In this document: positions 15,268 through 22,115 of the stretch, piece by piece | How positions within the stretch are numbered: the stretch's first letter is position 1 | How the letters are laid out: each line of letters opens with the position of its first letter | IMG/VR virus record: IMGVR_UViG_3300034790_000061 | Location: 1-31,472 of that record | Origin: a virus | DNA length: 31,472 nt | Strand: one strand, 5' to 3' | The notes under the pieces: generated by a model | The model's input: only the letters and a program-made list of their open reading frames with translations | What the model was told of the DNA's origin: nothing | Databases searched by the model: none | Made by a program: the position numbers and the translations under genes

Positions 15268-15639
15268 ATGCTAAAACAATATGAAGAATTACTCGACCAA
15301 TATCCGTTCTTGACTGTGTTATCTTACGCTGGCAACGAATACGTGGGTGTCATGCAAAACATAGACACCCAAATCGCAAGCATGTATATGTTTGAACGGT
15401 TGGAAACTGTAGGTGAAAAACAATTATTTCTTATGTTAGGGGAAGAATGGTGGTGGGAAACTAATAGACAGTTACCGATCAACATAGCCTTGATCAATAG
15501 GTGGCATTTTCAACATTGTATACAAAGTTTCAATGTGAAGCAAATGACTATTATTGCGGGTCCAGAAGTTAGACTAAGTAACTCCATCACAAAACGAATA
15601 AAACGTAGAAGTATTAATCTTATGAAAAAGAATCTTTAA
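15268..15639 (+). CDS. Conserved phage protein on the opposite strand (123 aa)
   Basis: 123 residues; the only plus-strand gene. Conserved-looking core: MYMFERLETVGEKQLFLMLG, EEWWWETNRQLPINIALI, and a basic C-terminal tail (KRIKRRSINLMKKN). From memory, T4-like marine phages carry homologues with this EEWWWE(T/S)NR segment and the RRSI..(L/V) tail, but the function is unknown. It has its own late promoter, apparently leaderless. Its 3' end overlaps the 3' end of the mini-DnaE gene on the other strand by 20 bases. Late transcription through it would produce antisense RNA against the early operon. Confidence 0.82.
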   Translation: MLKQYEELLDQYPFLTVLSYAGNEYVGVMQNIDTQIASMYMFERLETVGEKQLFLMLGEEWWWETNRQLPINIALINRWHFQHCIQSFNVKQMTIIAGPEVRLSNSITKRIKRRSINLMKKNL

Positions 15640-16198
15640 CAATCTTGTTTAATTGCATCACTACTACCATCGCGTATGAGTGAGCATGACTTTTCTTAAA
15701 GTAATAAGAATCATCTTCTGGTTTTACCCATATATTGTTCATCACAGTATCCCAATCCTTTCCAATCAAATAACTCTTTGCTGGACGAATCATTGCCAAC
15801 ACTGCTGCCAATTGACCAACACTACTGGGCTTCATTTGTTGAACAATACTAAAATGGGAATGTATATGAAAACATTTCTCAACAATTTCCCTATGTTCTA
15901 ATAGATCCCACATAGGTTCCATATCAATCAATTCATCAAGTTCTGCTTTGTTACTAATATCATTATATGCCGATACATTCAACAAATCCATTTTAAAGTA
16001 ACCCATCTTCTCGGCTTCTTTGTGATCTATTGTCGCTAATCCGTTATATGGATTAGTAGGAATCTCATGAAAATATACACCAGTGTTGTGCTTTTTTTCA
16101 ATATGTTCACGCTTTATCATCGCAGGAGTATTTTTAATAAGAGCAAGTAATTTATCTCTATTTGCGATGTCTATATCAATATCTGTATTAACTATCAT
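15620..16198 (-). CDS. Miniature DnaE-like protein (family C polymerase palm/finger fragment)
   Basis: 192 residues; the residues that match bacterial DNA polymerase III alpha occur in the right order: TDIDIDIANRD (5-15) for the palm PDIDIDF-type motif (E. coli Asp401/Asp403), HNTGVYFHEIP (38-48) for the HxxGV segment, MGYFKMDLLNVSAYNDI (65-81) for the GLVKFDFLGL segment (Asp71 at the third catalytic Asp position), FHIHSHFSIVQQMKPSSVGQ (110-129) and AAVLAMIRPAK for the FQ..S.GM...L.P....L.AL.RPG region, and FKKSHAHSYAMVVV (167-180) for FNKSHS(A)AYA. The full subunit is over 1,000 residues, so this is a drastically reduced form without PHP, most fingers, clamp- or tau-binding parts. It may be inactive or non-polymerising. 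It overlaps the QueC-like gene by four bases. Confidence 0.8.
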   Translation of the reverse strand: MIVNTDIDIDIANRDKLLALIKNTPAMIKREHIEKKHNTGVYFHEIPTNPYNGLATIDHKEAEKMGYFKMDLLNVSAYNDISNKAELDELIDMEPMWDLLEHREIVEKCFHIHSHFSIVQQMKPSSVGQLAAVLAMIRPAKSYLIGKDWDTVMNNIWVKPEDDSYYFKKSHAHSYAMVVVMQLNKIVKDSFS

Positions 16199-16809
16199 AC
16201 TAATCTACCAAATGCCCATTTACGTTCCGAACACCACCAACAATTATCGCAGTGAGTCCCATCTCTATTTTTAGTACAACTAAGAGTCAACGGGAATAAT
16301 GTATCGGTAATTCCCAAGTAGTCATACATTTCTGCAACTTTACTTTTATCAATATTATAGAAGGGTATGTAGATTGCACCATCACGCCTCCATACAGGTC
16401 GCACCTCGGACGATAGACGATCTGCTTCACCGTTTAACTCACTATTGAACGTTTTTACTACTTCCTCTGACGGATTAGATGTAATTCCTAAGTAGTATAG
16501 TTTAATATTTTCATCAGCAACAAGTGATTCATTCACCGCCTTTCTACCGTCAAATTCTCGCATATATGTTATACTATGCTCTACGCTATAATTATCAGTT
16601 AATTCTACTACTTTGTTAACCACCTGTGTTGCAGGGATTGTATTGCAATTATCAATACCAATGTTACCACTAGTCACTGCAATGACTTTATGTGGTGAAT
16701 ACTTCATTAATATATAAAGTAATAATGCACTATCTGCGCCACCACTAACATTGATTGCAATTTCTCCATCTGGGATGTGGATATCCACACCACATAAATT
16801 AATATCCAT
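16195..16809 (-). CDS. PP-loop ATPase, QueC-like (7-cyano-7-deazaguanine synthase-like)
   Basis: 204 residues from ATG 16807-16809. The PP-loop SGGADS (22-27) is that of ATP pyrophosphatases. The C-terminal zinc site has the exact QueC spacing: Cys178, Cys187, Cys190, Cys193 (C-x8-C-x2-C-x2-C in SCTKNRDGTHCDNCWWCSER), followed by a basic-aromatic end. IPFYNIDKSKVAEMYDYLGI fits the QueC IDKAE region. The central section is unlike QueC (no VPGRN-type motif), so the substrate is not certain. QueC makes preQ0, which phages can use to modify DNA. This start overlaps the upstream stop (TAATG) and puts the PP-loop near the N-terminus; a start 39 bases upstream is less likely. No preQ0-inserting enzyme (DpdA) is visible nearby. 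Confidence 0.75.
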   Translation of the reverse strand: MDINLCGVDIHIPDGEIAINVSGGADSALLLYILMKYSPHKVIAVTSGNIGIDNCNTIPATQVVNKVVELTDNYSVEHSITYMREFDGRKAVNESLVADENIKLYYLGITSNPSEEVVKTFNSELNGEADRLSSEVRPVWRRDGAIYIPFYNIDKSKVAEMYDYLGITDTLFPLTLSCTKNRDGTHCDNCWWCSERKWAFGRLV

Positions 16810-17501
16810 TATCCTATACTCGCTTGCTTCAAAATAGTTTCCACCCATTGTAAATCTTTAACTTCATTCTTACGCTTCAATCGTATCTGCCAATATTGAG
16901 GATCAATATAATCCACAATCATTTCAATCTGCTTGTTATTCAACATGTCCAATAAACTCTGTGCATCATTACTTGCATAGATAACCCACGGACTAATTCT
17001 ACCAGAACATATATGAAATACCGCTAGACTCGGTGCTACTGTTTTGAAATAGGTATTCCAATCATTCTCTCTATCTTCTGCCCAATCTTGCATTGACAAT
17101 ATTGTACGCTCAACTGCCCTGTCAACACTTTCAACTTTCAATCTCTCTTTTACCCAACCGCTAAACTTTGCATCATGTGTCCACTGATCTAGTTTTACTT
17201 GATTCTTTAACAACCATGTAGTATAACTAGTAACATCATCTATCTTAACTTCAATGCAATATTTACCATACTTTATGAAGGCAGCATAATACGAACTTTT
17301 TGCAAATTCCGTATAAGATTTTTCTTTCTTTGAATTTGTGCCAATACGATAGAACAACTGATATGCACGATATCCTAATTGAACATCTTTGTCATTCTCT
17401 TGCATATGTCGTTTTTTCTGCACACACATATGCACAATGAGCGTATTTTCACGCTTAAAGTCTTTATTGCAGTATTCACACTTGTACGATATTGGTTGCA
17501 T
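16809..17501 (-). CDS. C2H2/C2HC zinc-finger protein of phage type
   Basis: 230 residues. The N-terminal YKCEYCNKDFKRENTLIVHM has Cys8-x2-Cys11, His24 and then His32 or Cys26: a classical C2H2- or C2HC-type finger with the usual Phe and Leu core. The rest is helical with a basic/aromatic surface (GYRAYQLFYRIGTNSKKEKS; SSYYAAFIKYGKYCIEVKID). The C-terminal half (APSLAVFHICSGRISPWVIY, PQYWQIRLKRKNEVKDLQWV) forms an alpha/beta region without a known motif. Proteins with one such N-terminal finger recur in marine T4-like phages, from memory, without a role. It overlaps the preceding gene by 26 bases, with no good ribosome site, so coupling is likely. It would bind nucleic acid or a partner protein. 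Confidence 0.78.
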   Translation of the reverse strand: MQPISYKCEYCNKDFKRENTLIVHMCVQKKRHMQENDKDVQLGYRAYQLFYRIGTNSKKEKSYTEFAKSSYYAAFIKYGKYCIEVKIDDVTSYTTWLLKNQVKLDQWTHDAKFSGWVKERLKVESVDRAVERTILSMQDWAEDRENDWNTYFKTVAPSLAVFHICSGRISPWVIYASNDAQSLLDMLNNKQIEMIVDYIDPQYWQIRLKRKNEVKDLQWVETILKQASIG

Positions 17502-18276
17502 AATTTATAAACTTTTTATACTCGGCTGTCATTTTACTATTATACACTATATCTAAGTCTTTGCATAGCACTTCTAGGTCTAAATTGAATAAATCATCAA
17601 TGACCAAAGTTGATGTCCGACTTAGATAGGATTTGCTATCAGTCATGATATCATCTTTTATTTCTGCTATAATAGTAGTTATCTCTTCTGGTGATGGTAT
17701 AGCGTTACCGCCATGATGAAAACAATGCTGCAATTGCCAAAATTCCAATTCACCTCGCTCTGCATATTTCAATGCGGTTGGGTACATATGCTTCATCATG
17801 TTAGCACGATACTCTGCATCATCTTGCTTATGATCATGTATATGTGTGTTCATTGAATGAATCAATTCATCTGGTGTGATTGTACGCTTTTCATATGATT
17901 CATAAAATAGATTGAACAATCTGTCAGTTGGATTAATATAAATCGTATCTATTGATTCGTTGTTCCACGGAACTGACTTTCGCCAATCACCATAACTCAA
18001 ACCAAAGATTGACCTATCTGTAAATCCATCAACAAATCCATTTAACCACGAAAAATCATCATCATTTCTTTCTATTTCTTCTATGTACAATCTAGACCAA
18101 TCATCGGCATCATCTGTAAAATCAACATGGTTATCCCATGGATCAATTTTAGTTTCAGATAGAAACCTAGTTTCGCACTTGAAATACTCACTTTTATAAC
18201 TATCACTCTGTTGTAATATCCAACCTAGTGCTGACGATAGCATTGGTACTGCACTGAATATATGAGCGTGTTTCAC
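17476..18276 (-). CDS. Unknown protein, GTG start (266 aa)
   Basis: 266 residues with no recognised domain. The N-terminus (MKHAHIFSAVPMLSSALGWI) is hydrophobic and then acidic (HVDFTDDADDWSRLYIEEIE). The middle contains YINPTDRLFNLFYESYEKR (about 114-132), loosely like the substrate-binding segment of sulfotransferase-type proteins, but no PAPS-binding loop is seen. Histidines cluster at 144-148 (THIHDH) and 184-188 (HCFHH). It starts with GTG inside the end of the gp62-like gene (GTGA overlap) and overlaps the zinc-finger gene. The function is unknown; it may belong to the same process as the zinc-finger and PP-loop genes. Confidence 0.68.
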   Translation of the reverse strand: MKHAHIFSAVPMLSSALGWILQQSDSYKSEYFKCETRFLSETKIDPWDNHVDFTDDADDWSRLYIEEIERNDDDFSWLNGFVDGFTDRSIFGLSYGDWRKSVPWNNESIDTIYINPTDRLFNLFYESYEKRTITPDELIHSMNTHIHDHKQDDAEYRANMMKHMYPTALKYAERGELEFWQLQHCFHHGGNAIPSPEEITTIIAEIKDDIMTDSKSYLSRTSTLVIDDLFNLDLEVLCKDLDIVYNSKMTAEYKKFINYATNIVQV

Positions 18277-18731
18277 TTTAAAACAGCCGTCGCTTCTTTT
18301 TTACTTAATCCAAAATCACCTAACAACTCTCTTAAATCGTCCTTGCTATGCATCCCAATAAACAATTCAACTTCATCATCGTTTAAGTTAAGATAGTTTT
18401 CTTTAATGAATCTAAATATCTTCGTATCAGTTCCTTTCTTGCCGGGAGAAATCCACTCGTGATATTGACTAGACCCTAATGACAGTGCTTGCAATAACTG
18501 AAACTGCAACTTAGGATGATGTCGCAGAGTATTAAAGTGAACATTGACTAATTCATTTGTCCATTCTAAATAATGCTCTGCGAATTGTCCCTTGCATGAA
18601 CTTATGAAACGTTGCTGTGTCCACATATTCTTATTGTATTTTACAGTCTCTTCATCAGTTAGACTATCGTACCAATTGCGATCACGTGTATCTATTGCAC
18701 GCATTTCACTTTTAATATTTAACTTACTCAA
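18273..18731 (-). CDS. Possible clamp-loader small subunit, gp62-like
   Basis: 152 residues, helical. Residues 28-60 read YNKNMWTQQRFISSC and HYLEWTNELVNVHF; residues 70-150 contain HHPKLQFQLLQALSLG, SSQYHEWISPGKKG, KIFRFIKENYLNLNDDEVEL and LRELLGDFGLSKKEA. The order of features (N-terminal helical segment, then an H.KLQ helix, then a KxW segment and a terminal helix) resembles T4 gp62, which with gp44 loads the sliding clamp. The match is weak, and gp44 was not found. It starts with TTG (18729-18731) under a GGGA site, overlapping the upstream gene by four bases. It might also be an unrelated conserved phage protein. Confidence 0.5.
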   Translation of the reverse strand: MSKLNIKSEMRAIDTRDRNWYDSLTDEETVKYNKNMWTQQRFISSCKGQFAEHYLEWTNELVNVHFNTLRHHPKLQFQLLQALSLGSSQYHEWISPGKKGTDTKIFRFIKENYLNLNDDEVELFIGMHSKDDLRELLGDFGLSKKEATAVLK

Positions 18732-19432
18732 ATCAAAATTCCCATTTCATGTTCTGGATCGCTGTCTTCTGTTTCAAGAAGAATTGCTTCTTTAATAGTA
18801 CACGACTTAACATCAAATGTCAACCTAAACATCATCAACGCAGTTACATCATTAGTGAATAATTGAATTTCATCCCACCACACACTTGATGAATTATCTG
18901 GCATTGCATTATTAATCCATGATTGCATTGCACCAGCGCGTTTCATTCTGTCGGTATGTCGTGATGGTGCAAAACCAGAATTTGATGGTGCAAAACCTGG
19001 ACTATCCAAAATAATCTTCACACTGTATACATACTTGCCATAGTAAATTTGTTTTCTAATTACCTGTGTAATTTCTTTATTGTTAATCATATCTAAATGA
19101 GCTTGATTTTTAGGAGTCTTTACTTCAAGCAATTCAAAGTTATGCGTATTCTTAGAAGTGATGTTTAATAGTGCATCACATGATTCTTTATCAGATACAT
19201 TGAAATATACACGCAAACTATTACCTTCATGATAACTGTGCTGGTTAACTACTTTGACGTTTTTCATAGTTTTATTAAGTACAGATTTCAATGCTTGACA
19301 TCTACCATACACCGATACCGCAGTGCTACGATCAGATGATTTAGTCGTAGAAATAAAAGCAACTGAATCAAAACCATAACATAATTTAGTCTGCATCTTC
19401 CATACACGATATTTTAAAAATTCTTTGTTCAT
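18728..19432 (-). CDS. Unknown protein with small internal duplication (234 aa)
   Basis: 234 residues, mixed alpha/beta, no signal peptide or membrane segment. Residues 143-157 hold a seven-residue duplication (SPGFAPSNSGFAPSRH), mirrored in DNA by TGATGGTGCAAAACC at 18962-18976 and 18983-18997. Other parts: FDSVAFISTTKSSDRSTAVS, SLRVYFNVSDKESCDALLNI, IRKQIYYGKYVYSVKIILDS. It might be a small alpha/beta domain protein; no match is recognised. A good AGGAG site precedes the ATG and overlaps the stop of the upstream gene, so it belongs to the uvsW operon. Confidence 0.7.
   Translation of the reverse strand: MNKEFLKYRVWKMQTKLCYGFDSVAFISTTKSSDRSTAVSVYGRCQALKSVLNKTMKNVKVVNQHSYHEGNSLRVYFNVSDKESCDALLNITSKNTHNFELLEVKTPKNQAHLDMINNKEITQVIRKQIYYGKYVYSVKIILDSPGFAPSNSGFAPSRHTDRMKRAGAMQSWINNAMPDNSSSVWWDEIQLFTNDVTALMMFRLTFDVKSCTIKEAILLETEDSDPEHEMGILI
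18962..18997. repeat. 15-bp direct repeat coding the GFAPS duplication
   Basis: TGATGGTGCAAAACC at 18962-18976 and 18983-18997, with a 21-base period, in frame, giving two copies of GFAPS inside the 234-aa protein. Confidence 0.8.
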
Positions 19433-19440
19433 AACTACTC

Positions 19441-19941
19441 CTAGATCAATTCACTAATGTCCAACACTTCTGGGATCTTGTTTACTTCTTTAATCAGATA
19501 GATACACTCAGGATTATCCCCATCACACAATGGTACTGACAATATATGACCAAACTTTAGTTTTGGTGCGTGCCATTTTACATCTGTAAATACATTAACA
19601 ATATTAACATCAAGATATTTTGGACTATAGCCCGTCATTGGGTTCATCGCAAGTGTAGTGAAACCCCTGTCATTTAATCCCATCAAACTAATCACTTCTG
19701 GATTACCCACTTCTGGGTCGCAGATAATAATACTCCAATCTAAAGGTACATTGATCGTATATTCACCAACTTGCAACACTGCTGCTGGACTGTAAAAACT
19801 TTCTAAAAAGATCAATGGAATGAAAAAATAATCCACGTTCTTTGGGTCACTGTAATCTAATACACCATATCGTAGATCATCTACCAATTCTGGCACATCA
19901 TCCAATTCGTATGTTTTGTTCTCTACTGTTAGAATTTTCAT
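19441..19941 (-). CDS. Conserved phage protein, unknown (166 aa)
   Basis: 166 residues. The core is strikingly conserved in character: DYFFIPLIFLESFYSPAAVL, YTINVPLDWSIIICDPEVGN, SLMGLNDRGFTTLAMNPMTG, YLDVNIVNVFTDVKWHAPKL, FGHILSVPLCDGDNPECIYL. I recall close relatives in many T4-like marine phages, always unnamed. It reads as a soluble beta-rich domain, not a membrane protein. The ribosome site is AAGAGAA; it lies 16 bases downstream of uvsW and 8 bases before the next gene, so it is part of the uvsW operon. No catalytic motif is evident. Confidence 0.8.
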   Translation of the reverse strand: MKILTVENKTYELDDVPELVDDLRYGVLDYSDPKNVDYFFIPLIFLESFYSPAAVLQVGEYTINVPLDWSIIICDPEVGNPEVISLMGLNDRGFTTLAMNPMTGYSPKYLDVNIVNVFTDVKWHAPKLKFGHILSVPLCDGDNPECIYLIKEVNKIPEVLDISELI

Positions 19942-19956
19942 ATTTTGTTCTCTTTG

Positions 19957-21414
19957 TTATTTGTAGTCAACTTTCTCTATTGAGAACGGATAATTTGCTT
20001 CTTTATAAAACTTTTTGCGTTCAGTCAAATGACGCTTACTGAACTTTGCTGTACTAGTGAAATCATATATTTCCACAAAGTCCTTATCATCTGCTCTACG
20101 AACACCACGACCAATTGATTGTATTACACGCACGAAACTCTTCCCAGGCTCAATCAATACCATGTTAAAGATGCGTGGGATGTTTAATCCAACTGCTGCT
20201 ACACCATATGTCGCAATAGTAATACTATTAGTCGCTTCATTAATTTCATCGTATGCGTCTTTACGATCTGTAGACTTCATTGCTCCCTTAACGAAAGTAG
20301 TATCACCGCCAATATGCTCAACTAACATTTCGCCTGCTTTGATGCGATCAACCAATACCAGAGTATTACCAGATTGTGATATTGTCTTTATTAAATTACC
20401 CATGTAACTGATGCGTTGTGGATTTGTTGTCAAAAATGTCAGTTCACTTTGATAATTAGTATAGTCGGTATTTTCTTTCATCTGTACAATATTAACATGA
20501 CAATTACTTAGTACGCCCATATCTTGTAATTCTGATGCGGCTAACCGATTTACTACATTACCTAAACTAACTTGTAATGTCATTTGTTCATTTTCTGCTT
20601 TTGGTATTGTGCCTGTCAATCCCCATCGTAGAGGTATATTAGCAAATTCTTTAGTTAGCATGTCTTTTAGTACATCTGCTTTCGCTTGGTGAACTTCGTC
20701 AACTATGATACAAACTACATCTTCTGCAAAGTCTTGTAGACTCCAATCCTGCTCACCATTCTTGAATCGTTTACGAATGACGTTAAGACTCTGCCATGTA
20801 CAAATGGTATGGGTACGACCAAATTCTTTTTTGTCACCAAAGTACACACCAACATCAAGTCCAAGATTAATATAATCTGCACATGTTTGATTCACCAAAT
20901 CTTTATTTGGTACAATAACAATAGAGCGACCATACTTTTCTGCTTTGTAACTCAATGCTGCGGTGATTAATGTCTTACCAGCACCAGTTGCAATCTCTTG
21001 TAGACACTGGGGTGTTTCTATAAACTTGTTGACGATATCAATCTGATAATCACGTAGTGTAACAGGATCACCAGCAAACCGATGCTTCTCGGGCCATACC
21101 TTATGCTGGAATGTAGATTCATCTACCAAGTCAAACTCAAGATCATGAAGTGTACGTCGATCTTCAAGATCAATCTTATAACCATCTTCAATGATAATAG
21201 GAATCGCTGTCTCTAATAGACTGACAAATGTAATACCACCAATGGTAAAATATCGTTCGCATCCATCCCATCTACCTAGTTTATAAGAAGGAACATGTCG
21301 CGCATAAGGCAAGAAAAACTTAAACTTTGCCTCTAGTTTTTTTCTAGTGGTAAGTTCAAGTCCCTCAATCTTTGCATTGACTTCGTCTTTCAATATAATT
21401 GTTGCAGTTTTAAT
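19957..21414 (-). CDS. uvsW: RNA-DNA/DNA helicase UvsW, probable ATT start
   Basis: 485 residues if begun at ATT 21412-21414. A superfamily 2 helicase which in T4 unwinds R-loops and branched recombination DNA and switches replication mode. The N-terminal DNA-binding part includes PSYKLGRWDG. Motif I is ATGAGKT (142-148), motif Ia IVIVPNKDLVNQT, motif II VDEVHQAKA (DEVH, 239-242), motif III LTGTIPK, and motif VI RVIQSIGRGVRRADD. GGAG stands exactly seven bases before the ATT, and reading from it gives KTATIILKDEVNAKIEG, which fits the family's beta-strand N-terminus. The alternative TTG at 21393 (478 residues) has no ribosome site. The promoter at 21440-21468 is perfect. Confidence 0.94.
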   Translation of the reverse strand: MKTATIILKDEVNAKIEGLELTTRKKLEAKFKFFLPYARHVPSYKLGRWDGCERYFTIGGITFVSLLETAIPIIIEDGYKIDLEDRRTLHDLEFDLVDESTFQHKVWPEKHRFAGDPVTLRDYQIDIVNKFIETPQCLQEIATGAGKTLITAALSYKAEKYGRSIVIVPNKDLVNQTCADYINLGLDVGVYFGDKKEFGRTHTICTWQSLNVIRKRFKNGEQDWSLQDFAEDVVCIIVDEVHQAKADVLKDMLTKEFANIPLRWGLTGTIPKAENEQMTLQVSLGNVVNRLAASELQDMGVLSNCHVNIVQMKENTDYTNYQSELTFLTTNPQRISYMGNLIKTISQSGNTLVLVDRIKAGEMLVEHIGGDTTFVKGAMKSTDRKDAYDEINEATNSITIATYGVAAVGLNIPRIFNMVLIEPGKSFVRVIQSIGRGVRRADDKDFVEIYDFTSTAKFSKRHLTERKKFYKEANYPFSIEKVDYK

Positions 21415-21421
21415 TGTTGTT

Positions 21422-21425
21422 CTCC
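21422..21425 (-). promoter_or_regulatory. Ribosome site GGAG deciding the ATT start of uvsW
   Basis: The minus strand has GGAG, seven bases before ATT at 21412-21414 and 28 bases before TTG at 21393. No other ribosome site exists near any start in this frame, so it favours ATT as initiator. Confidence 0.6.
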
Positions 21426-21439
21426 AATTTGTTTTACTT

Positions 21440-21468
21440 ATTATAGCATCAAACTACAACAATGTCAA
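21440..21468 (-). promoter_or_regulatory. Perfect sigma70 promoter of the uvsW operon
   Basis: Minus strand TTGACA (21463-21468), 17 bases, TATAAT (21440-21445). The -35 box overlaps the end of the preceding gene. The leader before the uvsW start is about 19 bases and holds GGAG (21422-21425). Confidence 0.92.
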
Positions 21469-22115
21469 ATGATATTGTTGCTTCTCCATATATTAATAAA
21501 GAATTTCATTGTATCAATATCAATCACAGGATTAATACTGAATATATCTTCTGCCCAATCGCCAATACGATTCATTGTTTTTGTAGTGTCAGTTATGAAT
21601 AATTCATATGGGTCAATCACTAATACATTTTGATCTTCTAATACATGCATCTGCTTATCAACTCGTTCATTCATATCAGCAAATGTAGGACGTGGGGCAA
21701 TGCCTAAATTTAGTTTCTTGTTTCGAATATTTTTAAAATATTCATGACTTTCTGATGTAAGTGATCGTAACACTATTAGACATGATTCATTCCATATGTC
21801 GCACTTATCATTTACAAACTTTTTAATTAATTCATCATCCCATTTCGTATCAGGATGAAAATAAAACATGTGATCACGACTAATATTGATTTGATCAGGG
21901 TGGAAATGAAACTGTGTATGATCTATGCCCGCTTCACCATTCCATTCATCAATCACATGAAATGGTGTACTTTGACCATCTACCATTCTCCATCTATTAT
22001 TTGAGTTCACAAAAACTGACGTTGGTACATACAATTCATTTTGACCCAAGACCCAGGCAAGGAATTCACCTCCTAATCCTGGGTCATATACAACAGTCAA
22101 TAACCTATTATACAT
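21465..22115 (-). CDS. Unknown protein, loosely sulfotransferase-like (216 aa)
   Basis: 216 residues. It begins with a strand and glycine turn (LLTVVYDPGLGGEFLAWVLG, 5-24) that resembles a degenerate nucleotide-binding P-loop as in sulfotransferase-fold proteins; later QNVLVIDPYELFITDTTKTM and IGDWAEDIF resemble the C-terminal part of such proteins. The usual PAPS-binding residues are not convincing, so the assignment is weak. A histidine-rich stretch (HTQFHFHPDQ) lies near residue 68. It overlaps the AAA+ gene by eight bases and ends at the uvsW promoter. It may carry out a transfer reaction or be a non-enzymatic relative. Confidence 0.6.
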   Translation of the reverse strand: MYNRLLTVVYDPGLGGEFLAWVLGQNELYVPTSVFVNSNNRWRMVDGQSTPFHVIDEWNGEAGIDHTQFHFHPDQINISRDHMFYFHPDTKWDDELIKKFVNDKCDIWNESCLIVLRSLTSESHEYFKNIRNKKLNLGIAPRPTFADMNERVDKQMHVLEDQNVLVIDPYELFITDTTKTMNRIGDWAEDIFSINPVIDIDTMKFFINIWRSNNII

